Assembly: GCA_021324185.1 (NCBI GenBank)
Contig: JAJPJN010000057.1
Coordinates: 1-56,299, forward strand
Reading direction: 5' to 3'
Source: Terriglobia bacterium
GTDB lineage: Bacteria > Acidobacteriota > Terriglobia > Bryobacterales > Bryobacteraceae
DNA length: 56,299 bases
This document shows positions 41,434 through 50,097 of this stretch, piece by piece; positions within the stretch are counted from its first letter, which is position 1, and each line of letters opens with the position of its first letter. The notes beneath the pieces are model-generated. The model ran no database searches, was not told the origin of the DNA, and was given only the letters and a program-made list of their open reading frames with translations. The position numbers and the translations under genes are program-made.

Positions 41434-42669
41434 CTAGGTCAGTTCCCGAAGCCGCTTATTGAGGAATTCGAGTTCGACCGGGTTGGCGGTGAGCGCCGCC
41501 GCGCGCTCGTATGCTTTTACTGCTTCGGCCCGGCGATCGAGCCGGCGCAGCACATCGGCTCGGGCTGCATGGAAAAGATAGTAGTGATCGAGCGATGCTC
41601 GAAGTGCATCTATTTGCCTCAAGCCCGCTTCCAAGCCGCTGCTCATGGCCACCGCCACTGCATGATTGAGCGCAATCACCGGGGACGGGTTCCACTCGAG
41701 CAACGTCTCATAGAGCCGCGCGATTTGATTCCAGTCGGTTTCTTCGGGCGCCTTCGCCCGCGCATGAAGCGCAGCGATGGCCGCTTGTACCTGATACGGA
41801 CCAGCTTGCCGGAGAGCAAGCGCCTGGTCCAGCCGGGCGAGTCCCTCTTGTATGGCGTCTTGATCCCAGCGCGAGCGGTCCTGTTCTTCGAGCGTGACCA
41901 GCGAGCCCTCCCTCACGCGGGCCGCCCGGCGCGAATTCTGAAGCAGCATCAGCGCCAGCAGTCCCAAACTTTCTGCATCGTTCGGAAGCAGTTCGCATAA
42001 GACCCGGCCCAAGCGGATGGCCTCGGCGCACAAATCCTCACGGATGAGTCCGGCGCCTGAACTGGCGGTGTATCCTTCGTTGAAGATCAGATAAATCACC
42101 GCTTGGACGGAGGCTAGCCGCTCCCGCAAACGCTCCGGCGGCGGAACTTCGTAGGGGATGTGAGCTTCCTGAATCTTTCGTTTTGCGCGCACGAGCCGTT
42201 GCGCCAGTGTAGCCTCCGGAACCAGAAACGCTTTGGCGATCTCCTGCGTGCTTAGCCCGCCCAGTGTGCGCAGTGTCAGCGCGACTTGCGCTTCGCGATT
42301 GAGCGCCGGATGGCAACACGTGAAGATCAGTCGCAGGCGGTTATCGGGGAAATACATGACCTCTTCGCCGTCTTCCGAGCCGCCGGAAGCGCCGGACTCG
42401 ATTTCATAGCGCAGCGACTCCTGTTTTTCAACATGCGTGCGATGGCGGCGCGCCGCGTCGATCAGTTTGCGATGCGCCGTCGTCGTGATCCAGGCGGCTG
42501 GATTGGAAGGAACGCCGTGCTCCGGCCAGGCAGCAAGTGCAGCAGCAAATGCCTCCTGCACCGCCTCTTCGGCTCGATCGAACGATCCGGAAATTCGAAT
42601 CAGGCCGGCGATAATCCGGCCTGATTCTTCCCGGAATACGTTTTCCGCCAGCGAACGGCAATCAATCAT
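41434..42669 (-). CDS. ECF42-type RNA polymerase sigma factor
   Basis: A 411-aa ECF sigma factor. Sigma region 2 is at about 5-75 (AWPEHGVPSNPAAWITTTAHRK includes the region 2.4 type helix) and region 4 at about 140-180 (GGLSTQEIAKAFLVPEATL, AQRLVRAKRK). A C-terminal TPR-like extension of some 200 residues follows (AVKAYERAAALTANPVE). This architecture and the linked DGPF/YCII genes define the ECF42 group, in which the extension regulates the sigma factor without an anti-sigma. The ATG at 42669 overlaps the YCII stop by 8 nt. It is last in the YCII-DinB-YCII-sigma operon. Confidence 0.9.
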   Translation of the reverse strand: MIDCRSLAENVFREESGRIIAGLIRISGSFDRAEEAVQEAFAAALAAWPEHGVPSNPAAWITTTAHRKLIDAARRHRTHVEKQESLRYEIESGASGGSEDGEEVMYFPDNRLRLIFTCCHPALNREAQVALTLRTLGGLSTQEIAKAFLVPEATLAQRLVRAKRKIQEAHIPYEVPPPERLRERLASVQAVIYLIFNEGYTASSGAGLIREDLCAEAIRLGRVLCELLPNDAESLGLLALMLLQNSRRAARVREGSLVTLEEQDRSRWDQDAIQEGLARLDQALALRQAGPYQVQAAIAALHARAKAPEETDWNQIARLYETLLEWNPSPVIALNHAVAVAMSSGLEAGLRQIDALRASLDHYYLFHAARADVLRRLDRRAEAVKAYERAAALTANPVELEFLNKRLRELT

Positions 42670-43027
42670 CGCGGGGAAGGCCCGGCATGGGACGAATCTC
42701 GATGCAGCCTTCCCCGCCTTTGCATGACGTCGGTATGCGCGTTGCCCATTCGATCGCCTCATCCAGATTTTCGCAATCCAGAATGTAGTACCCGGCTAGT
42801 TGTTCTTTCGTCTCCGCGAATGGCCCGTCAGTGATGAGCGGCTTGCCATCTTGCATGCGCACCGTGGTTGCCGTAGAAGTAGGTGCTAACGGTTCGGCCG
42901 CAAGCAGGATGCCTTTGCGGCGGGCCGCGTCTATGGAAGCGCGGTGGGCGGCTTTGAGCTGTTCGCGCTTTTCCGGTGGCAGGCCGCCCTCCCATTCTTT
43001 CGAGTAGATCAGCATCATGTAGCGCAT
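42662..43027 (-). CDS. YCII/DGPF-domain protein, copy 1
   Basis: A 121-aa YCII-fold protein with the DGPF signature TDGPFAETKEQLAGYY and the opening MRYMMLIYSKEWEGG. Related DGPF proteins accompany ECF42 sigma factors and may be their targets or sensors; their biochemical function is unknown. The ATG at 43027 sits 5 nt after the DinB stop. A longer frame to 43120 is inside the DinB gene. Confidence 0.9.
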   Translation of the reverse strand: MRYMMLIYSKEWEGGLPPEKREQLKAAHRASIDAARRKGILLAAEPLAPTSTATTVRMQDGKPLITDGPFAETKEQLAGYYILDCENLDEAIEWATRIPTSCKGGEGCIEIRPMPGLPRDD

Positions 43028-43032
43028 CGGCT

Positions 43033-43620
43033 TTAGCTTGCGGGAAAATCCGCGCCCGCTCTTACCTCCCAAATCTGTTTTGTATGGCGTTCCGTGTGTC
43101 CCGCGGCCGCCAGAATCCAATGGTAGCCATCCATCAAAGTGTGTGCGCCCTCTGTGAGCGCATTCAAGGGCGGCGAGAATATGCGATGCCGCCGCAATCC
43201 CGGCCCGGCTTCCAGACGCTGGATCAGCCGGTCGGTATTCTCGCTGAGGCGTTTCAGCGACTCAGCGGGTGTCCACTGCCCCGTCGGTTGCACCAATTCG
43301 GGCGCGTTGAATTTGCGGCTACGATCCGCGAATTTTGCTTTGATGATGCCGTCAATAACCTCCGCCTGGTCACTGGAGCTTTCCGGCGCGCCGGCAAGCG
43401 CTTGGCTGAGCGGGCCCAGAATTCGATCCTGAACTATAACTATGTGTTCAACATTTTCAGCGATGGACCAGCCTCCCGAAGAGGGCCGGTGATTCCACTG
43501 AGCTTCCGACAGCCCCTCGGTCGCAGCGAACACGTCATCGCGTGTCTTCTCCAGATACCGGCGTGCGTCGGCGATTTCAGATGCGGTGAGTTCCTGAGAT
43601 AAAACAGCATTGGTCGTCAT
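43033..43620 (-). CDS. DinB/YfiT-fold protein
   Basis: A 194-aa DinB-like four-helix protein, a metal-binding fold shared by bacillithiol or mycothiol transferases and stress proteins. Its putative metal histidines are in AENVEHIVIVQD and in GYHWILAAAGHTERHTK. The ATG at 43620 has GGAG 5 nt upstream. The gene lies between the two YCII genes of the ECF42 operon, so it is probably part of that regulon. The substrate is unknown. Confidence 0.85.
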   Translation of the reverse strand: MTTNAVLSQELTASEIADARRYLEKTRDDVFAATEGLSEAQWNHRPSSGGWSIAENVEHIVIVQDRILGPLSQALAGAPESSSDQAEVIDGIIKAKFADRSRKFNAPELVQPTGQWTPAESLKRLSENTDRLIQRLEAGPGLRRHRIFSPPLNALTEGAHTLMDGYHWILAAAGHTERHTKQIWEVRAGADFPAS

Positions 43621-43643
43621 ATTGGCTCCTGATCGAATTCTTC

Positions 43644-43982
43644 TTAGGAAAACTTCTGAATGGGGCGGACTTCCACGCAACCGAAGCGCGCAGCCGGAAT
43701 TTCCGCGGCTAGGGACGCCGCTTCTTCCGCGCTCTTCGCTTCCAACAGATAAAACCCGCCAAGTTGTTCTTTCGTTTCCGTAAACGGGCCATCGGTTGTG
43801 AGTGCCTGCCCGTTGCGGACGCGGACCGTCTTCGCCGTGTGCGTCGGCTGAAGCGCATTGCCGCCCTGAATGGCGCCCGCGTGCTTTTTGCCGAAGGCGA
43901 AGTACTCGTTCAACTCGTCTTCGGGATATCCACTTGTTGCAAACCGCTTTTCATCTTCATAGATCAATAACGCGTACTGCAT
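43644..43982 (-). CDS. YCII/DGPF-domain protein, copy 2
   Basis: A 112-aa YCII-fold protein with opening MQYALLIYEDEKRF and the signature TDGPFTETKEQLGGFY. It differs from copy 1 enough to be an older duplication. The ATG at 43982 has GGAGG 10 nt upstream. It is the first gene of the ECF42 operon, so the operon promoter is expected in the 79-nt gap to the divergent gene. Confidence 0.9.
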   Translation of the reverse strand: MQYALLIYEDEKRFATSGYPEDELNEYFAFGKKHAGAIQGGNALQPTHTAKTVRVRNGQALTTDGPFTETKEQLGGFYLLEAKSAEEAASLAAEIPAARFGCVEVRPIQKFS

Positions 43983-44061
43983 GGTTTTTGTGCCTCCACT
44001 GGAACGACGCCTGACTTTTGCGAAATCGACATCGGCTGCCAAATTTTTTTTGGGAAAATGC

Positions 44062-44904
44062 ATGCCGGTCTTATCATTGCCTGGACCGGACAGGTCTCTT
44101 GCTCGTTACCATGAAAGTGTGCGGGTAGTTCTGCTGTTACTGTTCGCGGCGGTTCTCGTTTTCGGCGACACTTTTAAGCTGTATTTGAAAGATGGAGGCT
44201 ATCACCTGGTACGCGAATACCAGGTGCAAGGCGATCGAGTTCGCTTCTACAGCACCGAGCGCAGCCAGTGGGAAGAGATGCCGGTGGCGCTGGTCGATCT
44301 GGAGAAAACCCAGCGCGAGCACAAAGCCCGTGAAGAACAGATTCAGCAGGCTGCGCGCGAGCAGGACGAAGAAGATCAGGCTTTGCGCGAACTGCGGCGT
44401 GAAATCGCCTCCATTCCCACGGACCCGGGCGGCTATTACAACCAGAACGGGCAAGTGAAAGCCTTGAAACTTGCCGATTACCAGGTCATCACCGATAAGA
44501 AGCGGAAAGCATTGCAGATCCTGTCACCGGTTCCCTTGGTTCCGGGCAAGGCGTCGGTAGTGATCAAGGGGAGTCATTCGACGTACGTCGTAAATGAGGC
44601 CAGGCCGAATTTTTATATGCGCCTGGCAAAGGAAGAACGGTTCGGCATCATCCGCCTGAGTCCCAAAAAAGACGCGCGCCTGGTGGAGGACATTGCGATC
44701 ATACCCGTCAGCAAGGAAGCTCTTGAAGAACGTAAACAGATGGCGACCTTCGAGCAGCAACTCGCGGATGGCTTGTACAAGATCTGGCCGGAGAAGCCAC
44801 TCGAGCCCGGCGAGTACGCGCTGGTCGAGTTTGCTGATAGCGAGGATCAAAAGGATATCGAACTGCTGGTGTGGGATTTCGCCGTGGCTCCGGCGGCCAG
44901 GTAG
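44062..44904 (+). CDS. Hypothetical exported protein
   Basis: A 280-aa protein with a hydrophobic N-terminal segment (VRVVLLLLFAAVLVFG), probably a signal or anchor. A short beta domain (LYLKDGGYHLVREYQVQGD) and a charged coiled-coil follow (EKTQREHKAREEQIQQ). The C-terminal half looks globular and ends after LEPGEYALVEFADSED. I do not recognise it. The ATG at 44062 is one choice; a GTG at 44119 would put the hydrophobic segment at the very N-terminus and may be the true start. It converges with the LolE-like permease gene (2-nt gap). Confidence 0.6.
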   Translation: MPVLSLPGPDRSLARYHESVRVVLLLLFAAVLVFGDTFKLYLKDGGYHLVREYQVQGDRVRFYSTERSQWEEMPVALVDLEKTQREHKAREEQIQQAAREQDEEDQALRELRREIASIPTDPGGYYNQNGQVKALKLADYQVITDKKRKALQILSPVPLVPGKASVVIKGSHSTYVVNEARPNFYMRLAKEERFGIIRLSPKKDARLVEDIAIIPVSKEALEERKQMATFEQQLADGLYKIWPEKPLEPGEYALVEFADSEDQKDIELLVWDFAVAPAAR

Positions 44905-44906
44905 CG

Positions 44907-46139
44907 CTACTCGTAACGTAGAGCTTCTGCCGGTGCGATGCGGGAAGCTGTGCGTGAAGGATGCAGCGTCGCGATGAAGCTGGTGAACAGCGCCAGCGCC
45001 GCCACCCAGACCCCATCGGTCCAGTGGCTCTGAAAAGGCACGTAGCTCAAGGCGTAGATCTGCTCATCCAGCTTCAGCCAGCGGTAATGGTTGAACAGCG
45101 CGTCTATGCTGTAGCCCGCGGCCAAACCGATTACACATCCGATGCCGCCGATGATCAGACCCTGCAGAACAAAAATTCGCTGAATCTGCGCGCGCCGCGC
45201 CCCCATCGACATCAAAATTGCGACATCGCGGTGTTTCTCCATCACCAGCATGACCAGCACAACTAGTATGTTCAGCGCCGCCACCAGTTCGATCAGACTG
45301 ACGGTGATGACACTCACGGTCTTTTCGAGCTTCAATGCATTTAGTAATGAGCGGTTTTCATCCATCCAGGTGCGCGCCACCAGATTTGGGCCGATCACTG
45401 TTTCAGCCTCGCGAGCGACTTGCGGCGCATCGAAAATGTCATTGAGGCGCAGCTCAATGGTATTGACGACATCGTTCAGGTCCAGCACGCGTTGCGCAGC
45501 GGGAAGCGACGTGAAGGCCCATTGCGAATCCAGTCCATACAAACCCGATTGGAAAATGCCGGCCACGCGGAATTGATACATGCTCGGAACAATGCCTACC
45601 GGCGTGAGTTCGCCCTGGTAGCTGATAATCGTTACCGGGCTGTGCAACATGACGCCGGCTTGTTGTGCCAGATCGGAGCCGAGAACGACCTCGTAAACCA
45701 CGCCGGGTTTATTGAACGCGTCAAGTGAGCCGCTTTTGAGGTGCCGCAACATGTCCGGTACGGGCGCGCCGTTGCCCAGGGGAACGCCCTTCAGCACGGC
45801 GCCTGCCCCGGCAAGCGGTCCCTTCAAGGCGACCTGACCGTAGAGACCCGGCGTGGCGCTGACCACGTGCGGGATGCGTTTCAACTTCGGAATGAGCTGT
45901 TCCCAATTCTGAATGCCATAGGATGGTTCGCGCTCGAGTATGGTGACGTGCGCAGTAGCGCTAAGAAGGCTCGCTTGCAGCGTGCTCTGAAAACCGTTAT
46001 TGATGGCCAGCGCGATAATCAGGGCGCACACACCGGCGGCAACGCCCAGGATGGAAATGACAGTGATGACCGATATGACTGCTTGCTTGCGCTTCGCACG
46101 CAAATAACGTATGGCGACAAGCCATTCAAAGAGCGACAT
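44907..46139 (-). CDS. LolC/LolE-type lipoprotein-releasing permease
   Basis: A 410-aa FtsX-type permease resembling the LolC/E subunits of the LolCDE complex, which detaches lipoproteins from the inner membrane. It starts MSLFEWLVAIRYLRAKRKQ, typical of the family, with a transmembrane segment near 25-47, a periplasmic domain and C-terminal FtsX helices (VMEKHRDVAILMSMGARRAQI). The ATG at 46139 follows GAGG and lies 19 nt after the lysS stop. The ATPase partner LolD is not adjacent. Confidence 0.87.
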   Translation of the reverse strand: MSLFEWLVAIRYLRAKRKQAVISVITVISILGVAAGVCALIIALAINNGFQSTLQASLLSATAHVTILEREPSYGIQNWEQLIPKLKRIPHVVSATPGLYGQVALKGPLAGAGAVLKGVPLGNGAPVPDMLRHLKSGSLDAFNKPGVVYEVVLGSDLAQQAGVMLHSPVTIISYQGELTPVGIVPSMYQFRVAGIFQSGLYGLDSQWAFTSLPAAQRVLDLNDVVNTIELRLNDIFDAPQVAREAETVIGPNLVARTWMDENRSLLNALKLEKTVSVITVSLIELVAALNILVVLVMLVMEKHRDVAILMSMGARRAQIQRIFVLQGLIIGGIGCVIGLAAGYSIDALFNHYRWLKLDEQIYALSYVPFQSHWTDGVWVAALALFTSFIATLHPSRTASRIAPAEALRYE

Positions 46140-46158
46140 CAGCCTCGTGCGGAGCGCG

Positions 46159-47661
46159 TCATGGCTCGAGAGCGCGCAAGCGTTCGGCGATTCCGATTTC
46201 GCCCTCCGGCCGCAGCAACGGGAAAAGGATGACGTCGCGAATGGAGCGAGCACCGGTCAGGATCATCGTCAGCCGGTCGATCCCGATGCCCTCGCCTCCA
46301 GCGGGCGGCATGGCATAGCAGAGAGCGCGTATGTAATCCTCGTCCATCACATGCGCTTCTTCATCCCCGCCCGCCTTACGCGCAAGCTGCGCCTCGAAAC
46401 GGCGCCGCTGCTCTTGCGGGTCATTCAGCTCTGTGAAAGCGTTTGCGATCTCCATGCCCCCGGCGTAGATTTCGAAGCGCTCCACAAAAGCAGGCTCGTC
46501 GGATTTGTTCTTGGACAGAGGCGAGATCTCAACGGGGAAATCGTAAATGATGGTCGGTTCAAAGAGCTCATCTTCGACATGGCGCTCAAAGAGATCGACC
46601 AGAGCGGGGCCCGCACCCGGCTCGCTGGAATGCCTCTGCAGCCATTCCGGATCTTTTACGTTATCGAGCGTCGGCTTCCCATCGCCGTGCCAGAACTCGA
46701 CCAGTGCTTCGCGCATCGAAAACTCGCGGAAATTGGCAAAATCGATCGTCCTGCCTTCGCGCTCCACTTTGGTTGATCCGGTTGCGTCCATCGCCACTTC
46801 GGCCAGCAGTTCCTTAGAGAGCTGCATCATTCCGCGGTAGTCGGTATAGGCCTGGTAAAACTCGAGCATCGTGAACTCGGGATTGTGCTGCGTCGAGATG
46901 CCTTCGTTGCGAAAGTTCCGGTTGATTTCGTAGACGCGCTCGATGCCGCCGACGACCAGACGCTTCAGGTAAAGCTCGGGCGCGATGCGCAGATACAGAT
47001 CAATATCCAGTGCATTGTGATGGGTGACAAATGGCCGGGCAACCGCGCCGCCATATAGCGATTGCATCATCGGCGTTTCCACTTCGAGGAACCCGCGCTC
47101 ATCCAGATGCCGCCGCAAGGAGCTGATGATTTTTGAACGCGTGATGAAAATTTTCCGCACCTCGCGATTCGCGATCAGATCCAGATACCGCTGCCGGTAG
47201 CGCGTTTCCACATCTTCGAGCCCGTGCCACTTCTCTGGCAGGGCAAGCATGATCTTCGAGAGAAACGTCAGGTCTTCGACATGCACCGTCAGCTCGCCGG
47301 TTTTCGTGCGGAACAGATAACCCGATACGCCAATGATGTCGCCGATATCGAGCAGTTCGTAAAGTCTGTAAGCGTTTTCGCCTACGGCGTCTTTCTTGAC
47401 GTAAATCTGGAGCGTTTCGCCGTTTTGCAGAAGATGAAGAAAGCCGGCTTTGCCCATGCGCCGGATGGTCAGGATACGTCCCGCGAACTGCACATGGATA
47501 TGCGCGGCCAGTTCCTCAGCCGTCTTTGAGCCGTGCCTCGCCAGAATGTCCGGAATGGTATCGGTTTGCTCGAAAGCGCGGCCATAGGGATCAAAGCCAA
47601 GTTCACGTATTTGCGCCAGCCGCTGGTGACGCTGGCGCAGCAGTTCATCTTCTAATGCCAG
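46159..47661 (-). CDS. lysS: Lysyl-tRNA synthetase, class II
   Basis: A 500-aa class II lysyl-tRNA synthetase. An N-terminal OB fold binds the anticodon ([20 protein letters not shown]). The catalytic motifs are [10 protein letters not shown] (motif 1), [13 protein letters not shown] with [12 protein letters not shown] (motif 2) and [11 protein letters not shown] (motif 3). A GTG at 47493 would give only 444 aa and lose the N-terminal helix. The frame stays open upstream and encodes [19 protein letters not shown] and DPYGRAF, which match the LysS N-terminus. The only plausible start there is CTG at 47661, with AAGGAG 7 nt upstream. So the start appears to be a rare CTG, unless the sequence has an error. 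The gene precedes the LolE-like permease. Confidence 0.9.
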   Translation of the reverse strand: MALEDELLRQRHQRLAQIRELGFDPYGRAFEQTDTIPDILARHGSKTAEELAAHIHVQFAGRILTIRRMGKAGFLHLLQNGETLQIYVKKDAVGENAYRLYELLDIGDIIGVSGYLFRTKTGELTVHVEDLTFLSKIMLALPEKWHGLEDVETRYRQRYLDLIANREVRKIFITRSKIISSLRRHLDERGFLEVETPMMQSLYGGAVARPFVTHHNALDIDLYLRIAPELYLKRLVVGGIERVYEINRNFRNEGISTQHNPEFTMLEFYQAYTDYRGMMQLSKELLAEVAMDATGSTKVEREGRTIDFANFREFSMREALVEFWHGDGKPTLDNVKDPEWLQRHSSEPGAGPALVDLFERHVEDELFEPTIIYDFPVEISPLSKNKSDEPAFVERFEIYAGGMEIANAFTELNDPQEQRRRFEAQLARKAGGDEEAHVMDEDYIRALCYAMPPAGGEGIGIDRLTMILTGARSIRDVILFPLLRPEGEIGIAERLRALEP

Positions 47662-47668
47662 AGAAGAG

Positions 47669-47674
47669 CTCCTT
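47669..47674 (-). promoter_or_regulatory. Shine-Dalgarno for the CTG-started lysS
   Basis: AAGGAG on the minus strand, 7 nt upstream of CTG at 47661. No in-frame ATG, GTG or TTG exists between the upstream stop codon and the GTG at 47493, so this site supports CTG initiation. Confidence 0.55.
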
Positions 47675-47726
47675 GAACTTCAATTGTAAGAGGCGTGCGG
47701 GGTTCGGCGAAGGAGGTGCTCTGAAG

Positions 47727-48386
47727 CTACCGGCGCACAATCACCTCACGCAAATGATCGCGCGTGAGAAAAAACTTTACCGAGGCTGCCTTCTGGAAAA
47801 GTTTTTCCAGGCTGCGGTTATTGAAAAATTGACTGCGTTGAAAGCTCGTTCCCGGCCGTGGCGTTTGCAATAACGTTTTCTGATCCTGTATCCGGTAGTT
47901 GTACACCGGAATTTGTTTTGCCTTCTCGTCGGCGTTGAAGAAGACAAGCATCTGCCCGTTGGGCCGCAGCACCCGAAGCAATTGCTCCACCGTGTGCTCA
48001 AGCAACGGCGAGGTCAGCAGTTGCAGCGCATCCCACACGAGCGCGCCATCAAAAAACTCGTCCGGGAATGTAAGGGTTTGATCGAGGAATCGCTGCGCCA
48101 GACTCGGAGCTTGTTGCGCTTCGAGAAAGTCTGCCCCGAAGCACTCCTGCATAGTCCCGACGATGTCGTCAGACGAGATGCGGTGGCCCATTCCGGTGAT
48201 GAAGCTGATATTTGCCTGGCTCGCTCCGGACATGTCCAGAATCGAAAGACCTTCTTTGCTCCGGAGCGTTGAGCAGAACTGCTCAAATCCGCTGCTTTGC
48301 CGGGTAACAGCGGAAGGCAGCCCCTTGCCTGGTGTTTTGGCCGGCGTCTCTTTTTGAACGCCGAATCTCATAGGAAATGAGGGCAA
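47727..48386 (-). CDS. Methyltransferase-like protein
   Basis: A 219-aa protein with a Rossmann-like SAM methyltransferase layout: strand LSILDMSGASQANISFI (motif I position, glycine-poor), DEFFDGALVWDALQLL (motif IV position) and LLRVLRPNGQMLVFFNA (motif V/VI, PNG turn). The motif I loop is degenerate (MSGASQ rather than GxGxG), so SAM binding is uncertain. A TTG start at 48386 has GGGAG upstream; ATG at 48371 is the alternative. It lies downstream of bactofilin on the same strand. The substrate is unknown. Confidence 0.6.
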   Translation of the reverse strand: MPSFPMRFGVQKETPAKTPGKGLPSAVTRQSSGFEQFCSTLRSKEGLSILDMSGASQANISFITGMGHRISSDDIVGTMQECFGADFLEAQQAPSLAQRFLDQTLTFPDEFFDGALVWDALQLLTSPLLEHTVEQLLRVLRPNGQMLVFFNADEKAKQIPVYNYRIQDQKTLLQTPRPGTSFQRSQFFNNRSLEKLFQKAASVKFFLTRDHLREVIVRR

Positions 48387-48408
48387 CCTTGCTCCCCGAA
48401 AATCAAGT

Positions 48409-48441
48409 AGAGGCGCGAACCTCCAAAAAAGCCGCGCCTCT
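48409..48441 (-). terminator. 9-bp inverted repeat after bactofilin
   Basis: AGAGGCGCG (48409-48417) and CGCGCCTCT (48433-48441) form a perfect 9-bp inverted repeat with a 15-base spacer. It lies between the bactofilin stop and the methyltransferase-like gene. On the minus strand a modest T-rich stretch follows (GATTTT). It is terminator-like but could also be a protein-binding palindrome. Confidence 0.4.
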
Positions 48442-48452
48442 CCTATTTATTT

Positions 48453-49028
48453 CTATTTGACTACGGTGCTTGCGGGGGTTGGGGATGTTGGAGGCGCCGC
48501 TGCGGGTGAAGGTTGCGGGGCGGGCGCCTGGGCCGGCTTGCCTGACGCCACCTTCGAAATATCGATGCTGCCCTTGAAATAGGCCCCGTCCTCTATCACG
48601 ATACGGCTCGTTTTGATATCGCCGACCAGCTTCGCTTCTTTTTTGATGTCGATCTTATCGGTGGCATCCACATTGCCCTGAATGGAGCCGTGAATGATGA
48701 TTTCACGCGCCTTCAGGCCGGCTTGTACACGGGCATTTGGCCCGATCGTCAGCCGGTGTTCCTGGCACTCCACGGTGCCTTCCACTTCACCGTCGATAGT
48801 CAGATCTTCCCGAGCGAAGATCTGGCCTTTAACGGTCACATTCTTGCCTAAAGCGGCCGATCCGCCGCGCGTCGAAGGGGTCTCGGGTTCAAAAGTTCTA
48901 GATGGCGATGACATGGTCTGCGGTTCTCTCCTCTGTGTTTCCACCGTTGGTTGTGCAGGCGGAGCCGGCACGCCAGCGGGCCTTTGGGGCTGCTGCGGTA
49001 GTTCGTCTTCTCTTCGTTTGCTCCACAT
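48453..49028 (-). CDS. Bactofilin
   Basis: A 191-aa bactofilin, a cytoskeletal protein that polymerises into nucleotide-free filaments. The central beta-helix domain is about 60-160 (VTVKGQIFAREDLTIDGEVE, GNVDATDKIDIKKEA, KLVGDIKTSRIVIEDGAYF). It is flanked by a basic/proline-rich N-terminal tail and a Pro/Ala/Ser-rich C-terminal tail (PAQAPAPQPSPAAAPP), the usual disordered ends. The ATG at 49028 has AGGAG 11 nt upstream. It is divergent from the GAF gene. Confidence 0.9.
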   Translation of the reverse strand: MWSKRREDELPQQPQRPAGVPAPPAQPTVETQRREPQTMSSPSRTFEPETPSTRGGSAALGKNVTVKGQIFAREDLTIDGEVEGTVECQEHRLTIGPNARVQAGLKAREIIIHGSIQGNVDATDKIDIKKEAKLVGDIKTSRIVIEDGAYFKGSIDISKVASGKPAQAPAPQPSPAAAPPTSPTPASTVVK

Positions 49029-49147
49029 GAAACAGGGATCTCCTGGAAATGGCTCCTTCCAATCGTACTACTGCAGAACTATCGGCCGGACTAGACGGTA
49101 CCGATATGGCAAACGCCTATGTCTGCCCGGCCCGCAACATTGTGATA

Positions 49148-49708
49148 ATGGAGGCGGTGTCGAAGCATCGGGACCTCGAATTGCGATTGGAGCGCGCGGA
49201 GCAGCAGCTCCGGGTTTTCCAGCGGGTCAGCCGTTTGATGACCCGCGACATGGAGCTCGAGGACATCTTGCACGAAATTGTCGGCCTGGTCCGCGATTTT
49301 CTCGCCTGCGACTCTTGCCTCATCTATCTGGTCGAAGAGGGGGAGTTGGTGCTTGCTGCATCGAGCGATGCCAATCGCGCCAACATCGGCAAGGTCCGGT
49401 TGCGCATCGATGAGGGACTTACCGGATGGGTCGCACGCGAGCGCAGGTTGCTTGCTATCTCTCGCGAGGCGTACAATGACCCGCGCTTCAAATTCTTTAA
49501 GGATCTTCCGCAGGACCGCTTCGAAGCCTTCCTCTCTGTGCCGATCATTTCTCAGGGAAAAGTCGTCGGAGTTATCAACGTCCAGCATAAAGAACCCCGC
49601 GTGCACTCCGGCAGCGACATGGAAATGCTGAGCACGATTGGTGAACAGGTCGGCTGCCTGCTGGTGCTCTCGCAGCAGAAAAGCGCGCGGGCGGTAGCGG
49701 AAGTTTAA
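49148..49708 (+). CDS. GAF-domain protein
   Basis: A 186-aa protein with a short N-terminal coiled coil (HRDLELRLERAEQQLRVFQ) and a GAF domain (ILHEIVGLVRDFLACDSC, IDEGLTGWVARERRLLAI, SQGKVVGVINVQHKEPR). There is no output domain, so it would act by dimerisation or by binding a partner. The ATG at 49148 is chosen because the 49049 start leaves only 20 nt to the divergent bactofilin start and gives an unlikely N-terminal extension; ATG at 49106 is also possible. Its 3' end overlaps the convergent zinc-ribbon gene by 4 nt. Confidence 0.8.
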   Translation: MEAVSKHRDLELRLERAEQQLRVFQRVSRLMTRDMELEDILHEIVGLVRDFLACDSCLIYLVEEGELVLAASSDANRANIGKVRLRIDEGLTGWVARERRLLAISREAYNDPRFKFFKDLPQDRFEAFLSVPIISQGKVVGVINVQHKEPRVHSGSDMEMLSTIGEQVGCLLVLSQQKSARAVAEV

Positions 49709-50097
49709 GCCTGTGCTTCGGAAGCGCCGCCGGTTTTTTCTTCCAAAGTTTGCGCAACCACCGGCTGAGGTGCTGCCGGGCGAAAGCTAACGAAATTGTA
49801 GCGGCAATTCAGACAGCGGTAACGGCGCGCTCCAAAAGTAAGTGCCAGCTTTTTTGCCAAACCAATGTGATAGGCCCTGCGAGGCCAGTTCGTCAGTTCC
49901 CAGCCCAGACACTTAGGGCATTTGGCGTATGCCAGCCTGGACAATAACAGCACATTTACAAAGAAGCGGCCGTTGCAATCCATACAGCGGAACGGATAAG
50001 TCCCGATTGCCATTTTCAGCATTTCAGACTTAGACTGCCACCGCGACCGCCGCAGATGAGTGCTGCCGCAAAAATCGCAACTGACGGGGTAAATCAT
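49705..50097 (-). CDS. Zinc-ribbon protein with multiple CxxC motifs
   Basis: A 130-aa protein with four CxxC pairs: CDFC near the start, CMDC, CPKC and CLNC, separated by basic or aromatic segments. Two or more zinc ribbons can be formed, suggesting binding to nucleic acids or proteins. A Pro/Gln/Ala tail ends the protein. I do not recognise the family. Its ATG overlaps the aminotransferase stop (ATGA), so the two are translationally coupled. Confidence 0.62.
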   Translation of the reverse strand: MIYPVSCDFCGSTHLRRSRWQSKSEMLKMAIGTYPFRCMDCNGRFFVNVLLLSRLAYAKCPKCLGWELTNWPRRAYHIGLAKKLALTFGARRYRCLNCRYNFVSFRPAAPQPVVAQTLEEKTGGASEAQA

